From Fermentimonas sp. (GTDB lineage: Bacteria; Bacteroidota; Bacteroidia; Bacteroidales; Dysgonomonadaceae): a DNA stretch of 64,000 bases. Of the stretch, positions 53,013 through 61,415 are shown piece by piece (the first letter of the stretch is position 1; every line of letters begins with the position of its first letter). The notes below the pieces were generated by a model. That model was not told the DNA's origin. It worked only from the letters and a program-made list of their open reading frames with translations, and made no database searches. The stretch covers positions 310,001-374,000 of the forward strand of contig JAQVXD010000001.1 in the NCBI GenBank assembly GCA_028709385.1, written 5' to 3'. A program made the position numbers and the translations under genes.

Positions 53013-53744
53013 GTGAAGAAAATCCTTGTCATACTTATTGCTCTGATAGTGATTGGTTACCTGATATTCTCGGCAGACTATTTCAGCGAGTCATCACACA
53101 ACAGTATATGTGAGGATTTTGTTGTTGTAGTAAAAGACAGTGCACAAACACAGTTTGTTAATGCTAAAGAAGTTGAAGACTTGGTAAAGAGGTACAAACT
53201 TCATCCGGTAGGTAAGCCTTTCAAAGAGATAAATACTCTGGCAATTCGCGACACTATACTTAATAATAAGCTTATCGAGTCTGCCGATGTGTTCATCACT
53301 TCAAAAGCAACCATTGTAGCTACAGTCAGGCAAAGAGAGCCGGTACTTCGGGTTATTTCAGATACAAAGGGCAACTTTTATGTGGATAAAGATCGTAAGA
53401 TAATGCCCGTCTCTTCCAGTTTTGCTGTTTATGTGCCAATTGCAACAGGAGTTATTGATGAGGAGTTTGCACAAAATGAACTATATGATTTTGCTATGTT
53501 CCTAAGAAATAACCCCAGTTGGGACGCCTGGTTCGAGCAGATTGTAGTAAAAAAGGGAAATGAGGTTGAATTAATACCCAGAGCAGGAGATTTTAGGATA
53601 ATTATGGGAAATCTCGAGGATTATCCTTCAAAATTGAATAAATTCGTTCGTTTTGTAGAAGGCGGGCTGAATGTTGTCGGATGGAACCGTTATTCCGAAA
53701 TAAATTTAAAGTATGATAACCAGGTTGTGTGCACTAGAAAATAG
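53013..53744 (+). CDS. ftsQ: cell division protein FtsQ/DivIB
   Basis: Bitopic divisome protein that links FtsL and the Z-ring machinery. Its position between murC and ftsA and its layout identify it: N-terminal membrane segment (about 3-19, KILVILIALIVIGYLIF), then a POTRA-like part (about 40-115, FVNAKEVEDLVKRYKLHPV, IESADVFITSKATIVATVRQ), then the beta domain (FYVDKDRKIMPVSSSFAVYV, KLNKFVRFVEGGLNVVGWNR). The start is GTG, the only one in the cluster; no ATG gives the full membrane segment. Length is 243, typical for the phylum. Confidence 0.9.
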   Translation: MKKILVILIALIVIGYLIFSADYFSESSHNSICEDFVVVVKDSAQTQFVNAKEVEDLVKRYKLHPVGKPFKEINTLAIRDTILNNKLIESADVFITSKATIVATVRQREPVLRVISDTKGNFYVDKDRKIMPVSSSFAVYVPIATGVIDEEFAQNELYDFAMFLRNNPSWDAWFEQIVVKKGNEVELIPRAGDFRIIMGNLEDYPSKLNKFVRFVEGGLNVVGWNRYSEINLKYDNQVVCTRK

Positions 53745-53777
53745 TGGATATCACAACAAAATAACCATAACCAAAGT

Positions 53778-55091
53778 ATGACGCAATCAGAATTTATAGC
53801 TGTAATAGATCTGGGAACACATAAAATAAAAGGTGTTATCGGGCGTAGAAACGACAATAATGTCTTTTCCATACTCGATAGCAAAACCATCGATTCGGGA
53901 AACTCAATCCGCAGAGGGATGGTTTACAATATAGAAGAGACCGGAGCAAGTGTCAGAAAATTAATGACAATGCTTGAAAACAGTATTGGTCAAAAGATAG
54001 GGAAAGTGTATGTTTCTCTTAACGGACAGTCCTTGCATACCATGGAGCTCAGAGAGACAAAACAACTCTCTTCCGGCGGTGTAGTGTCTAAAGAGGTTAT
54101 AAAGCAGTTAAGGGATACTGCTGATAAATTCACACCCGACCTGAAAAGGAACTACGTTGTTGCAGATGTAGAGTATTTTATAGATGGTAAACCTGAGCTT
54201 AATCCTGTTGGTGTAACAGGTACCCAAATTGAAGCTGCTTACAGGATAGTTACAGGCAGACCGAATTTACTTTCAAATATCGAAAAAAGCATAAATGAGA
54301 AGGCTAAACTTCCAATTGCAGGATATGTTGTAGGAGCATTAGCTTCTGCTGCAGTGGCTTTGAACGATGAGGATAAAGAACTGGGCTGCGCATTTGTTGA
54401 TTTTGGTGCAGGAACAACCACACTTTCGATTTATAAAAGAGGAATTCTAAAGAGAATGGTAGTAGTTCCCTTTGGCGGTAAAAATATCACTAAAGACATC
54501 TGTGCATTGAATATCACAGAAAATGATGCCGAACAATTAAAGATAAAATTTGGAAAGGCGTATGAGAATCACGAAAGTCCGTTTTTCACCTCACCATTCT
54601 CTTCAAAACCAGATGTTGATCTCACGGAGCTCAACAGGGTGATAGGATTGCGACTTGATGAGATTTCTGCAAACCTGATGGAGCAGATCAGACTTTCAGG
54701 CCTTGAAAATGAATTGGGTGCAGGTATGATAATTACAGGGGGTGCATCACAGTTGAAAAATATGAGTGAATACCTGACTCATAAGTTCAAGATGCCCGTA
54801 AGAAAGGCAACAGCAAAAAAAACATATATCAATAATGCTCCAGACCTTATCAACGACCCCTCATTTACTCAGGTACTGGGTATGTTGCTGTTTGGTGAAG
54901 AGAGCTGCCATTTTGAAGAAGAGCATATACACGAAGAATATGATGATGATGACATCTCTTCAGTTAATGAAAAAAGGGAGTCCAGAGAGTCTGCTAAAGC
55001 AGCCAAGAAGATTAAGAAAACACAAAAACAAGGTATTTTCTCAAAATTCGGAGACATGTTTGAGAATATGTTTTCTGACGAAGATGAATAA
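53778..55091 (+). CDS. ftsA: cell division protein FtsA
   Basis: Actin-like ATPase that tethers FtsZ to the membrane. In the 437-residue sequence: phosphate-1 IAVIDLGTHKIKGVIGRR; the 1C-subdomain region with KVYVSLNGQSLHTMELRE; phosphate-2 CAFVDFGAGTTTLSIYKRG; and adenosine-loop GAGMIITGGASQLKNMSEYL. The C-terminal part has a charged linker (KRESRESAKAAKKIKKTQKQ) before a terminal segment (FSKFGDMFENMF) that could be the amphipathic membrane-binding helix, followed by four acidic residues. It lies 18 bp before ftsZ. Confidence 0.95.
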   Translation: MTQSEFIAVIDLGTHKIKGVIGRRNDNNVFSILDSKTIDSGNSIRRGMVYNIEETGASVRKLMTMLENSIGQKIGKVYVSLNGQSLHTMELRETKQLSSGGVVSKEVIKQLRDTADKFTPDLKRNYVVADVEYFIDGKPELNPVGVTGTQIEAAYRIVTGRPNLLSNIEKSINEKAKLPIAGYVVGALASAAVALNDEDKELGCAFVDFGAGTTTLSIYKRGILKRMVVVPFGGKNITKDICALNITENDAEQLKIKFGKAYENHESPFFTSPFSSKPDVDLTELNRVIGLRLDEISANLMEQIRLSGLENELGAGMIITGGASQLKNMSEYLTHKFKMPVRKATAKKTYINNAPDLINDPSFTQVLGMLLFGEESCHFEEEHIHEEYDDDDISSVNEKRESRESAKAAKKIKKTQKQGIFSKFGDMFENMFSDEDE

Positions 55092-55108
55092 TTTAAAGGT
55101 ACATACTG

Positions 55109-56401
55109 ATGAATGATGAGTTGTTAGATTTTCAGATAGAGAGCCATACAGACGCAATTATAAAGGTAATTGGTGTTGGCGGCGGTGGCGGAAATGCCGT
55201 GAATCATATGTTCAGGGAGGGCATTCATAATGTTTCTTTTGCATTATGTAATACAGATAATCAAGCTCTAATGGAATCACCTGTACCAGTGAAGGTTCAG
55301 CTTGGAACATCAACTACCGGTGGATTAGGAGCAGGTAATAAGCCCGAAATTGCAAGTAAGGCAGCCGAAGAGAGTGTGGATCTGATTGAAGATCTGCTTA
55401 ATGATGGCACCCGTATGGTCTTTATAACTGCAGGAATGGGTGGAGGAACAGGAACCGGTGCTGCTCCCGTAATTGCCCGTGTTGCAAAGGATTTAGGAAT
55501 TCTTACTGTGGGTATTGTTACAATTCCCTTTGTTTTCGAAGGTTCAAGGAAGATTGTTCAGGCTCTGAAAGGTGTTGAGGAGATTGCAAAAAATGTTGAT
55601 GCATTACTGGTAATAAACAATGAAAGACTTCGTGAGATATATAGCGATCTTACTGTTCTGAATGCATTTGCCAAGGCTGATGATACACTGACCACCGCAG
55701 CTAAGAGTATAGCCGAAATCATAACAGTGCACGGTCATGTTAATCTCGACTTTGCAGATGTAAACACTACCCTTAAGGATGGCGGTGTTGCCATAATGAG
55801 TAGCGGTAAAGGGGCAGGAAACGACCGAATCAATGAAGCAATCAAAGATGCTCTTCATTCTCCTTTACTTAATAATAACGATGTTTTCAGTTCCAAGAAA
55901 ATACTGATAAATTTATGCTTCGCCGAAGAAAATCCTCTCATGATGGAAGAGATGAACGCTCTTCACGATTTCATGTCGAAATTCAGCAATGAGATAGAGG
56001 TCATCTGGGGAGCAGCTGTTGATAACACCCTGGATAAGGAGGTGAAAATAACCCTACTCGCTACCGGATTCTCAATTAATAATGTTCCGGGTATTGAAGA
56101 GATCAAACTGGAACAGTCAAAAACTGACGAATTACAGCGTAAGGTTCTGGAGGAGGAAGAACGTAAGCGTGAAATAAAAGATAAAGAGCTTATTGAAAAG
56201 TATTATGGTAAAGCCGGACTTGAATCTCTTTCGGCAAACAATTACAGACAGGAACCTTTTATACTTACATTAGAGGAGCTTGACGATGATAAGATTCTTG
56301 AAGCGATGGAAAAGAATCCTGTGTTTAAGCGCGAGCGTACTTTTAACCCGCGCACTTATCATACCGATAAACTTCAGCAGTCGGCCACACTATTCGACTA
56401 A
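55109..56401 (+). CDS. ftsZ: cell division GTPase FtsZ
   Basis: Tubulin-like GTPase that forms the division ring. In the 430-residue protein: IKVIGVGGGGGNAVNHMF near residue 20, the tubulin signature FITAGMGGGTGTGAAPVIA, GTP-contact LLVINNERLREIY, and the T7 loop NLDFADVNTTLKDGGVAIMS. The C-terminal linker is short and charged (LEEEERKREIKDKELIEKYY) and is followed by LEELDDDKILEAMEKNPVFK. It ends LQQSATLFD, a phylum-typical tail unlike the E. coli one. Confidence 0.97.
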   Translation: MNDELLDFQIESHTDAIIKVIGVGGGGGNAVNHMFREGIHNVSFALCNTDNQALMESPVPVKVQLGTSTTGGLGAGNKPEIASKAAEESVDLIEDLLNDGTRMVFITAGMGGGTGTGAAPVIARVAKDLGILTVGIVTIPFVFEGSRKIVQALKGVEEIAKNVDALLVINNERLREIYSDLTVLNAFAKADDTLTTAAKSIAEIITVHGHVNLDFADVNTTLKDGGVAIMSSGKGAGNDRINEAIKDALHSPLLNNNDVFSSKKILINLCFAEENPLMMEEMNALHDFMSKFSNEIEVIWGAAVDNTLDKEVKITLLATGFSINNVPGIEEIKLEQSKTDELQRKVLEEEERKREIKDKELIEKYYGKAGLESLSANNYRQEPFILTLEELDDDKILEAMEKNPVFKRERTFNPRTYHTDKLQQSATLFD

Positions 56402-56419
56402 CAATAAAAATTTAGAATT

Positions 56420-56869
56420 ATGACACTATTCGATACAATTACAGACGAAATAAAAAAAGCAATGCTGGCCAAAGACAGGGTCCGCCTTGATGCTTTAAGA
56501 GGAGTGAAAAAAGAGTTTATAGAAGCCAAAACTGCAAAAGGTGCATCTGAGGAATTTACAGATGACAGAGCAATTGCAATCCTTCATAAGATGGTGAAAC
56601 AGCGTAAGGAGAGCGCTGAAATATATAAAGAGCAGGGTAGGGCTGACCTGGCTGAAACAGAGATTGAACAGATGCAGGTTATTCAGGAGTTTCTCCCCAA
56701 GCAGCTTACACAACAGGAGATAGAGGTTGAAGTGATGAGGATAATCACTGATACTGGCGCATCCACCATGAAAGATATGGGAAAAGTAATGGCTATAGCT
56801 ACAAAAGAGTTAGGCGGAAAAGCAGATGGCAGTACTATCTCAGCTATAGTGAGGCAGAAGTTGTCTTAG
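56420..56869 (+). CDS. GatB/YqeY domain-containing protein
   Basis: Small cytoplasmic protein of 149 residues with the YqeY fold, which resembles the tRNA-binding tail of the GatB amidotransferase subunit. Typical segments are FDTITDEIKKAMLAKDRVRL, LHKMVKQRKESAEIYKEQGR, QVIQEFLPKQLTQQEIEVEV and MKDMGKVMAIATKELGGKAD. It follows ftsZ by 18 bp and closes the dcw transcript here, as in many Bacteroidetes. Its biochemical role is not established. Confidence 0.93.
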   Translation: MTLFDTITDEIKKAMLAKDRVRLDALRGVKKEFIEAKTAKGASEEFTDDRAIAILHKMVKQRKESAEIYKEQGRADLAETEIEQMQVIQEFLPKQLTQQEIEVEVMRIITDTGASTMKDMGKVMAIATKELGGKADGSTISAIVRQKLS

Positions 56870-56922
56870 TATGAGGTTCCAAAAGACTTTCTAAAAATAT
56901 ATTTCAGGTAAAAGAACTTTTA

Positions 56923-57624
56923 TTATCTTGTAAAGAAAGGCAACTCCCTTGTAAATCTTTTCTCTATTAAGTTTGTTTTTCGTGCTTTCTTAGCCAGTTT
57001 GGTAAGTTCTTTTTCCAAGTCTTTATCACTCTGTATATCGTCTGAAAGTAGTATCAAAGAGAAGGTTTCATCATCAATTTTATTAAATCTGAAAGCAACG
57101 GTTCTGTTTTCAATAATATCATTTTCGGCAATTGTGATGAGATAATCTTTACCCGGGCTGAAATCAAAAGTAATAGGATGGTATCCCATGGCTGAAGCTG
57201 TCAATTTACTCACTTTGTCATAATCAGTAACTAAAATCCTGCCGTCTGAACCTGTTACACCGGCATTAATAATTTTACCCGAACTGTTCTTTGACTCCAC
57301 GAGAATACCCTGCACAGAATAGTTGTTTATACTCATTACCCTTACTGTACAAGTGTCTGTTTTAGATCCATCTAACTCCTGAAAAGTTGTTTTGTCACCA
57401 GTATATTCTTTTGTGTGAACAAGTAAAAAATCATCATTTATTTCATAAGTTCCTTCTCCAACCTGAACAGTAGATAGTCCTGCAAAACCACTGATACTGA
57501 AAGATACATTCTCACCGGAAAAAACAATAGAATCATTTCCATTAATAAAGGATCCGTCAAGTTGTTGTGCAGAGATTGTAAGAGAAAAAACAAACAGAGA
57601 GATAAAGTATATAATTTTTTTCAT
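56923..57624 (-). CDS. secreted protein of unknown function
   Basis: Not recognised. From the ATG at 57624 it is 233 residues with a signal peptide (KKIIYFISLFVFSLTISAQQ). The first half reads like a small beta-rich lipocalin-type segment (SFINGNDSIVFSGENVSFSI, VGEGTYEINDDFLLVHTKEY). The second part (about 105-160, VQGILVESKNSSGKIINAGV, VSKLTASAMGYHPITFDFSP) resembles a carboxypeptidase-regulatory-like beta sandwich. A Lys/Arg-rich C-terminus follows (KELTKLAKKARKTNLIEKRF). It diverges from the 762-residue plug protein with only 72 bp between starts and back-to-back promoter candidates, so the two are probably regulated together. Confidence 0.72.
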   Translation of the reverse strand: MKKIIYFISLFVFSLTISAQQLDGSFINGNDSIVFSGENVSFSISGFAGLSTVQVGEGTYEINDDFLLVHTKEYTGDKTTFQELDGSKTDTCTVRVMSINNYSVQGILVESKNSSGKIINAGVTGSDGRILVTDYDKVSKLTASAMGYHPITFDFSPGKDYLITIAENDIIENRTVAFRFNKIDDETFSLILLSDDIQSDKDLEKELTKLAKKARKTNLIEKRFTRELPFFTR

Positions 57625-57639
57625 GACAAATAAATGTGC

Positions 57640-57662
57640 TAGCTTTGTTAAATACAAAAGTA
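57640..57662. promoter_or_regulatory. back-to-back divergent -7 boxes
   Basis: Plus strand TAGCTTTG (57640-57647) faces the gene at 57697, and minus-strand TACTTTTG (57662-57655) faces the gene at 57624. A TTTT 20 bp before the plus box could serve as a weak -33. The boxes are only 7 bp apart, so transcription in the two directions should interfere or share control. Confidence 0.45.
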
Positions 57663-57696
57663 ATAAAAAATTCAAACAATTTAATTTATTTCTAAA

Positions 57697-59985
57697 GTGA
57701 CATTGTTATTGCTTCTATTTATAAATTTATTTTTTTCTCTTACCCATATATCGGCACAAGAGCCAATAAGCAACGACACCCTTTTACATCGGTTATGGAA
57801 GCAAACTCAGCTTTATCCACAAGAAAAAGTTTATGCAGGTACCGACAGGTCAGTGTATGTAGCAGGAGATACTGTGCGATTTAGGGTACAAGTAGTTAAT
57901 TTTATTTCTCATCAGCCCGAGGGATTCAGTCGCTACGCCTACACTGAACTATTCAAAGGAGATTCTCTCGTGCAACGTGTAAAGGTACGTGGCGATTCGT
58001 CAGGTGTAATAGCCGGATATATTCCGTTGGATAAATATCTCGATCAGGGAATTTATCAATTACGTGCCTATACACGCTATTCTGCTTTTCAGAAAAACCC
58101 GTCTGTTTTTACACGTCAACTGTTGGTTTTGTCTCATTATGACTTGAATCAGAGCGATTTGAACTTTACAGAATCAAATTATAACTCGGGATATAAATCT
58201 AATGAAGAAATACATGATTTTAGAGTAAGTATTTATCCCGAAGGAGGTCAGTCGGTAGAAGGCGCATTAAGTCGTTTTACATTTGAGGCCGTGGGCAGTA
58301 CCGGATATGGAGAAGAGGTGTCAGGATACATAGTTAATAGTCGTAATGATACTATCTTGCAATTTAACACCATTCACGACGGTATGGGAGAATTTTCTTT
58401 CATCCCTCTGCAGGGTGAAGAATACCAGGCAATTTGTGTTAACAAATATGGAAGAGAGAAAGTAGTTAATTTACCAACTGCAGTAGGGGGTTCCTTTGCT
58501 TTGCGAGTAGATGCTAACAATGAGGTATTTAAGGTTTCATTAATAAATAATTCGATTCCTGCAGATGCAGCGGATCGTTTTCAGTTGCTCGTTGTACAAC
58601 GAGGTTTTCCACTATATGCTAAATCATGGAACGGAGATGCAGTTATTTTCCCTAAAAATGCATTTAGGGAAGGAGTGTTGCATTTTCTGCTTTTAGATAA
58701 GGGAAGTATTTTGAGTGAACGACCGGTTTTCGTATTTAAAGAAGAAGTAAGTATTGAATTAATAAAACATAATTCGTCGCGCATGGAAGTGGAATTGCGG
58801 GACAAAAACGGGAAACAGTTAAATGGAGCGTTTTCAACTTTCTTTACCGGTGTAGACGAATTATTCGCGGATACTAATAATACAATTCAAACGGAATTAT
58901 TGCTGACTACTGATCTGAATGGAAAAATTCGGAATCCCGGATGGTATTTTCATAAATCAGGTTCACCTGAAGTGATAGAAGCCATAGATCTGTTGGTACA
59001 GATACATGGAAGCAGACGATATAATATTGAATCTGCAATTCAAGGAGAGTATGACGAGCCTGAAGTATTACCAGAAGTAACAATGCAAGTATCAGGGAGT
59101 GTTCAGAACCGTAAAGGTAAAGGCTTGCAGGACTGCATTGTAACACTTGCTGCACCAGGTGAAGGTTTAATAGAACAGACAGTAACCTCTACAGAAGGAC
59201 GGTTTACTTTTACAGGACTTGATGTTCCTGAAAATACCCGTTTAATAGTGTCAGCAAGGACAGTTAAAGGCAAAGAGAATATAAACATAATACTGGATGA
59301 AGATTCGCTATGGTTTGAAGATGTACCGTTTCCGAATACTACTAATACAGGGTTGTTTATAAGTAATTTTGAAGCTGGTCAATTAATTGATTACAGGAAT
59401 AAAACCCTAAAAAGGCTTGCAGATGATGAAGCAATACGGCATATCTTTTTGGAAGAGATAGAAGTGAGTGCTCCGGGAAAGACTTATCGTACAGAATACG
59501 AACAACAAGCTTCCAAAGTTATAGTAGAAGATCGTATTGAACAATCAGGATTACAGGATTTGAGAACAATATTAAGAGCATTAGGCGGTGTCATTTGGAT
59601 TAATAAAAAGGATGACAGAAGCGGCAGTGGATTATGGGATCCAGTTCTGGTTTTAGATGGTACTCCTGTATATGATATAGAATCTATCGACTACCTGATT
59701 AATTATCTTCCTGTGGAAACAATCGGGCAAATTGATATTATAAAAGGGGCGCATGCCGTTGGGTATTTTGATGGAAAGCAGAATATGATAATCGCTGTTT
59801 CCACTAAAAGAGGAGGTTACAGGACAATTAACTACGAAAAGACAAATACCGGGTATTTAACACCAATGGGATACCAAATTCCAATTGATTATGATCCTCC
59901 CTCTGATACTGCTGTAAACGTCGTAATTGAAGGAGTAACATTGGAGGGTGAAACCTTTAGATGTCACAGCTCTGTTGCAAATTGA
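57697..59985 (+). CDS. secreted MG2-like / TonB-receptor plug protein without beta-barrel
   Basis: Function unknown. The 762-residue protein starts at GTG 57697 and has a signal peptide (LLLLFINLFFSLTHISAQ). Domains in order: macroglobulin MG2-like (about 35-150, YAGTDRSVYVAGDTVRFRVQ, YIPLDKYLDQGIYQLRAYTR); a second beta domain (about 180-270, SIYPEGGQSVEGALSRFTFE); a carboxypeptidase-regulatory-like domain (about 465-545, VSGSVQNRKGKGLQDCIVTL). Last comes a TonB-receptor plug (about 605-705, GLQDLRTILRALGGVIWINK, VETIGQIDIIKGAHAVGYFD). No transmembrane barrel follows. The C-terminal about 40 residues (YQIPIDYDPPSDTAVNVVIE) look shortened compared with what I remember of such proteins, which usually have a further beta segment. 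Its end overlaps the convergent gene at 59964 by 22 bp. Confidence 0.75.
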   Translation: MTLLLLLFINLFFSLTHISAQEPISNDTLLHRLWKQTQLYPQEKVYAGTDRSVYVAGDTVRFRVQVVNFISHQPEGFSRYAYTELFKGDSLVQRVKVRGDSSGVIAGYIPLDKYLDQGIYQLRAYTRYSAFQKNPSVFTRQLLVLSHYDLNQSDLNFTESNYNSGYKSNEEIHDFRVSIYPEGGQSVEGALSRFTFEAVGSTGYGEEVSGYIVNSRNDTILQFNTIHDGMGEFSFIPLQGEEYQAICVNKYGREKVVNLPTAVGGSFALRVDANNEVFKVSLINNSIPADAADRFQLLVVQRGFPLYAKSWNGDAVIFPKNAFREGVLHFLLLDKGSILSERPVFVFKEEVSIELIKHNSSRMEVELRDKNGKQLNGAFSTFFTGVDELFADTNNTIQTELLLTTDLNGKIRNPGWYFHKSGSPEVIEAIDLLVQIHGSRRYNIESAIQGEYDEPEVLPEVTMQVSGSVQNRKGKGLQDCIVTLAAPGEGLIEQTVTSTEGRFTFTGLDVPENTRLIVSARTVKGKENINIILDEDSLWFEDVPFPNTTNTGLFISNFEAGQLIDYRNKTLKRLADDEAIRHIFLEEIEVSAPGKTYRTEYEQQASKVIVEDRIEQSGLQDLRTILRALGGVIWINKKDDRSGSGLWDPVLVLDGTPVYDIESIDYLINYLPVETIGQIDIIKGAHAVGYFDGKQNMIIAVSTKRGGYRTINYEKTNTGYLTPMGYQIPIDYDPPSDTAVNVVIEGVTLEGETFRCHSSVAN

Positions 59986-60617
59986 TAAAGCTCTAATACC
60001 TGTTCCGATGAATTGAAGTCAACCTTTTTTTCTTCAATATAAGTATTAATTGTATCTCTTTTATTCTTAGGAAATAATCTCACAAAACTTCTCTGATTGT
60101 AAAAACTTCTGTCCCTTCGTCCAATTCGTACTTCATAAGACTTACTCACATCTGCAACTATTCTGTTGTCGCTCTGAATACCGCTGATAAGACCTTTTCC
60201 TGCTAATCCTTTATAACTGTCAACAGATGCTGTTTCAGATGTTCCTCCATAAGAAATACCGGAAGGTGCTTTTTTCTTTTGTGCAGTATAAAAGACATGA
60301 AATTTGGGTTCTGCCTGAATAACCTCAGTTGCTTTTCCTTTCGACATCATAAAGATTCTGTCACCAACATGCATAGATACAACCATATCGGGGTCAGTAA
60401 ACTCATTTACTTCTTTAGTGGCATTGTCAATAAAAACATATATTCCCTTTTCCAGATCGAAATTCACAGGAACAGCAAATACACGGCCATCTTTGTAGTA
60501 GATATAAGCATCCTGAAATTCTTCAAACAAATATTTGGAGTTGTCTTTTATCTCCTGTGCTGAAGCGAATAAAGGAAATATTATAGTGATAATTAAAATA
60601 TGTAAAACTAGTTTCAT
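59964..60617 (-). CDS. secreted hypothetical protein
   Basis: Not recognised. The 217-residue protein has a signal peptide (LVLHILIITIIFPLFASAQ) with no lipobox. The mature part begins FEEFQDAYIYYKDGRVFAVP, followed by VNFDLEKGIYVFIDNATKEV and MVVSMHVGDRIFMMSKGKAT, probably beta strands. The C-terminal half is basic (VRIGRRDRSFYNQRSFVRLF, PKNKRDTINTYIEEKKVDF). The 3' end overlaps the plug protein's gene by 22 bp on the opposite strand. It is separated from the third SusC/SusD locus by a terminator at 60636-60661, so it is a separate transcription unit. It has its own start at 60617 and no enzyme motif. Confidence 0.72.
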   Translation of the reverse strand: MKLVLHILIITIIFPLFASAQEIKDNSKYLFEEFQDAYIYYKDGRVFAVPVNFDLEKGIYVFIDNATKEVNEFTDPDMVVSMHVGDRIFMMSKGKATEVIQAEPKFHVFYTAQKKKAPSGISYGGTSETASVDSYKGLAGKGLISGIQSDNRIVADVSKSYEVRIGRRDRSFYNQRSFVRLFPKNKRDTINTYIEEKKVDFNSSEQVLELYQFATEL

Positions 60618-60631
60618 AATAGGATATATAT

Positions 60632-60661
60632 AAAAAAGGGTGAACTTAAACGCTCACCCTT
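60632..60661 (-). terminator. intrinsic terminator of the third SusCD locus
   Basis: On the minus strand AAGGGTGA (60661-60654) pairs with TCACCCTT (60643-60636) and is followed by further T residues (60635-60632), making TTTTTT with the end of the stem. It lies 19 bp beyond the stop codon at 60680. Confidence 0.82.
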
Positions 60662-60679
60662 ATATTAAAAAAAATATTA

Positions 60680-61402
60680 TTAAACAGGATAGAATACTAT
60701 TCTAACCTCATACAATCGGGTGTATTGTTTAACTCCGGCGGGAAGATAAGCAATATTTTTCACAAGATATCTGTGAGGTTCTGAAAAGTCTCCCGGTTTC
60801 CCAAGTTCAGGAGCACCGTTTACGGGCTCAACAATACAGTCAAAGGGATTAACTAATACAATCTCAGCAATGATCTCATTCTTTCTTACTGGGAGAGTAA
60901 CCTTCTCTGAACGATTATCTACTGGATTCACAAGTGCAAAATCACCTGTGAATTTACTACCGTCAAAAAGAAACCCTTTATTTGCAGTATTATAAGTTGA
61001 CCGATCTTTTACATAAGCTGTCATTACATATACTTTTCCATCAGGACCCGCAGCATCGCTTACTTCAGTAATTGAACCTGTTACTTTTTCCCCCGGTTGT
61101 ACTACCTGACCATTGCTTAATGTAACAGCAGAACCGGTATTGTTGGTCCAGCTTCCGTTTGTATCGCCGATTAACTGGGTATTTATGTAATTTTCAATCC
61201 ATTGTCCCCAGTTCACTGCATAGATTTGATTTTCAAACAACTCTCTTGATCTAACGTCCAGTCTGGTCGCTTCAACCTGAGAATAAGTTGTTTCCGGAGC
61301 TTCTTCGTAAACGAGTCCCTGCTCACAGCTTGACATAAACCAAACTGCAGACAACAGAGTTGCTCCGGTATATATTTTTTTAAATAATTTATTTTTCAAC
61401 AT
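60680..61402 (-). CDS. lipoprotein downstream of susD (third SusCD locus)
   Basis: Not recognised by family. The 240-residue protein has a lipobox (LLSAVWFMSSC). The mature part contains LDVRSRELFENQIYAVNWGQ, then WTNNTGSAVTLSNGQVVQPG, and a C-terminal YLVKNIAYLPAGVKQYTRLY, which looks beta-rich. It follows the susD-like gene by 13 bp and is the last gene before a terminator, so it is co-transcribed with the SusCD pair. By position it may be a surface binding or accessory lipoprotein filling the place of SusE. That role is inferred. Confidence 0.75.
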   Translation of the reverse strand: MLKNKLFKKIYTGATLLSAVWFMSSCEQGLVYEEAPETTYSQVEATRLDVRSRELFENQIYAVNWGQWIENYINTQLIGDTNGSWTNNTGSAVTLSNGQVVQPGEKVTGSITEVSDAAGPDGKVYVMTAYVKDRSTYNTANKGFLFDGSKFTGDFALVNPVDNRSEKVTLPVRKNEIIAEIVLVNPFDCIVEPVNGAPELGKPGDFSEPHRYLVKNIAYLPAGVKQYTRLYEVRIVFYPV

Positions 61403-61415
61403 AGCTGTATCTTTA

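Noticed and set aside
56870-56922. Terminator between the yqeY-like gene and the 56923 gene
   Set aside because: Only a very short TAAAAG/CTTTTA arm pair is present, which is not convincing.
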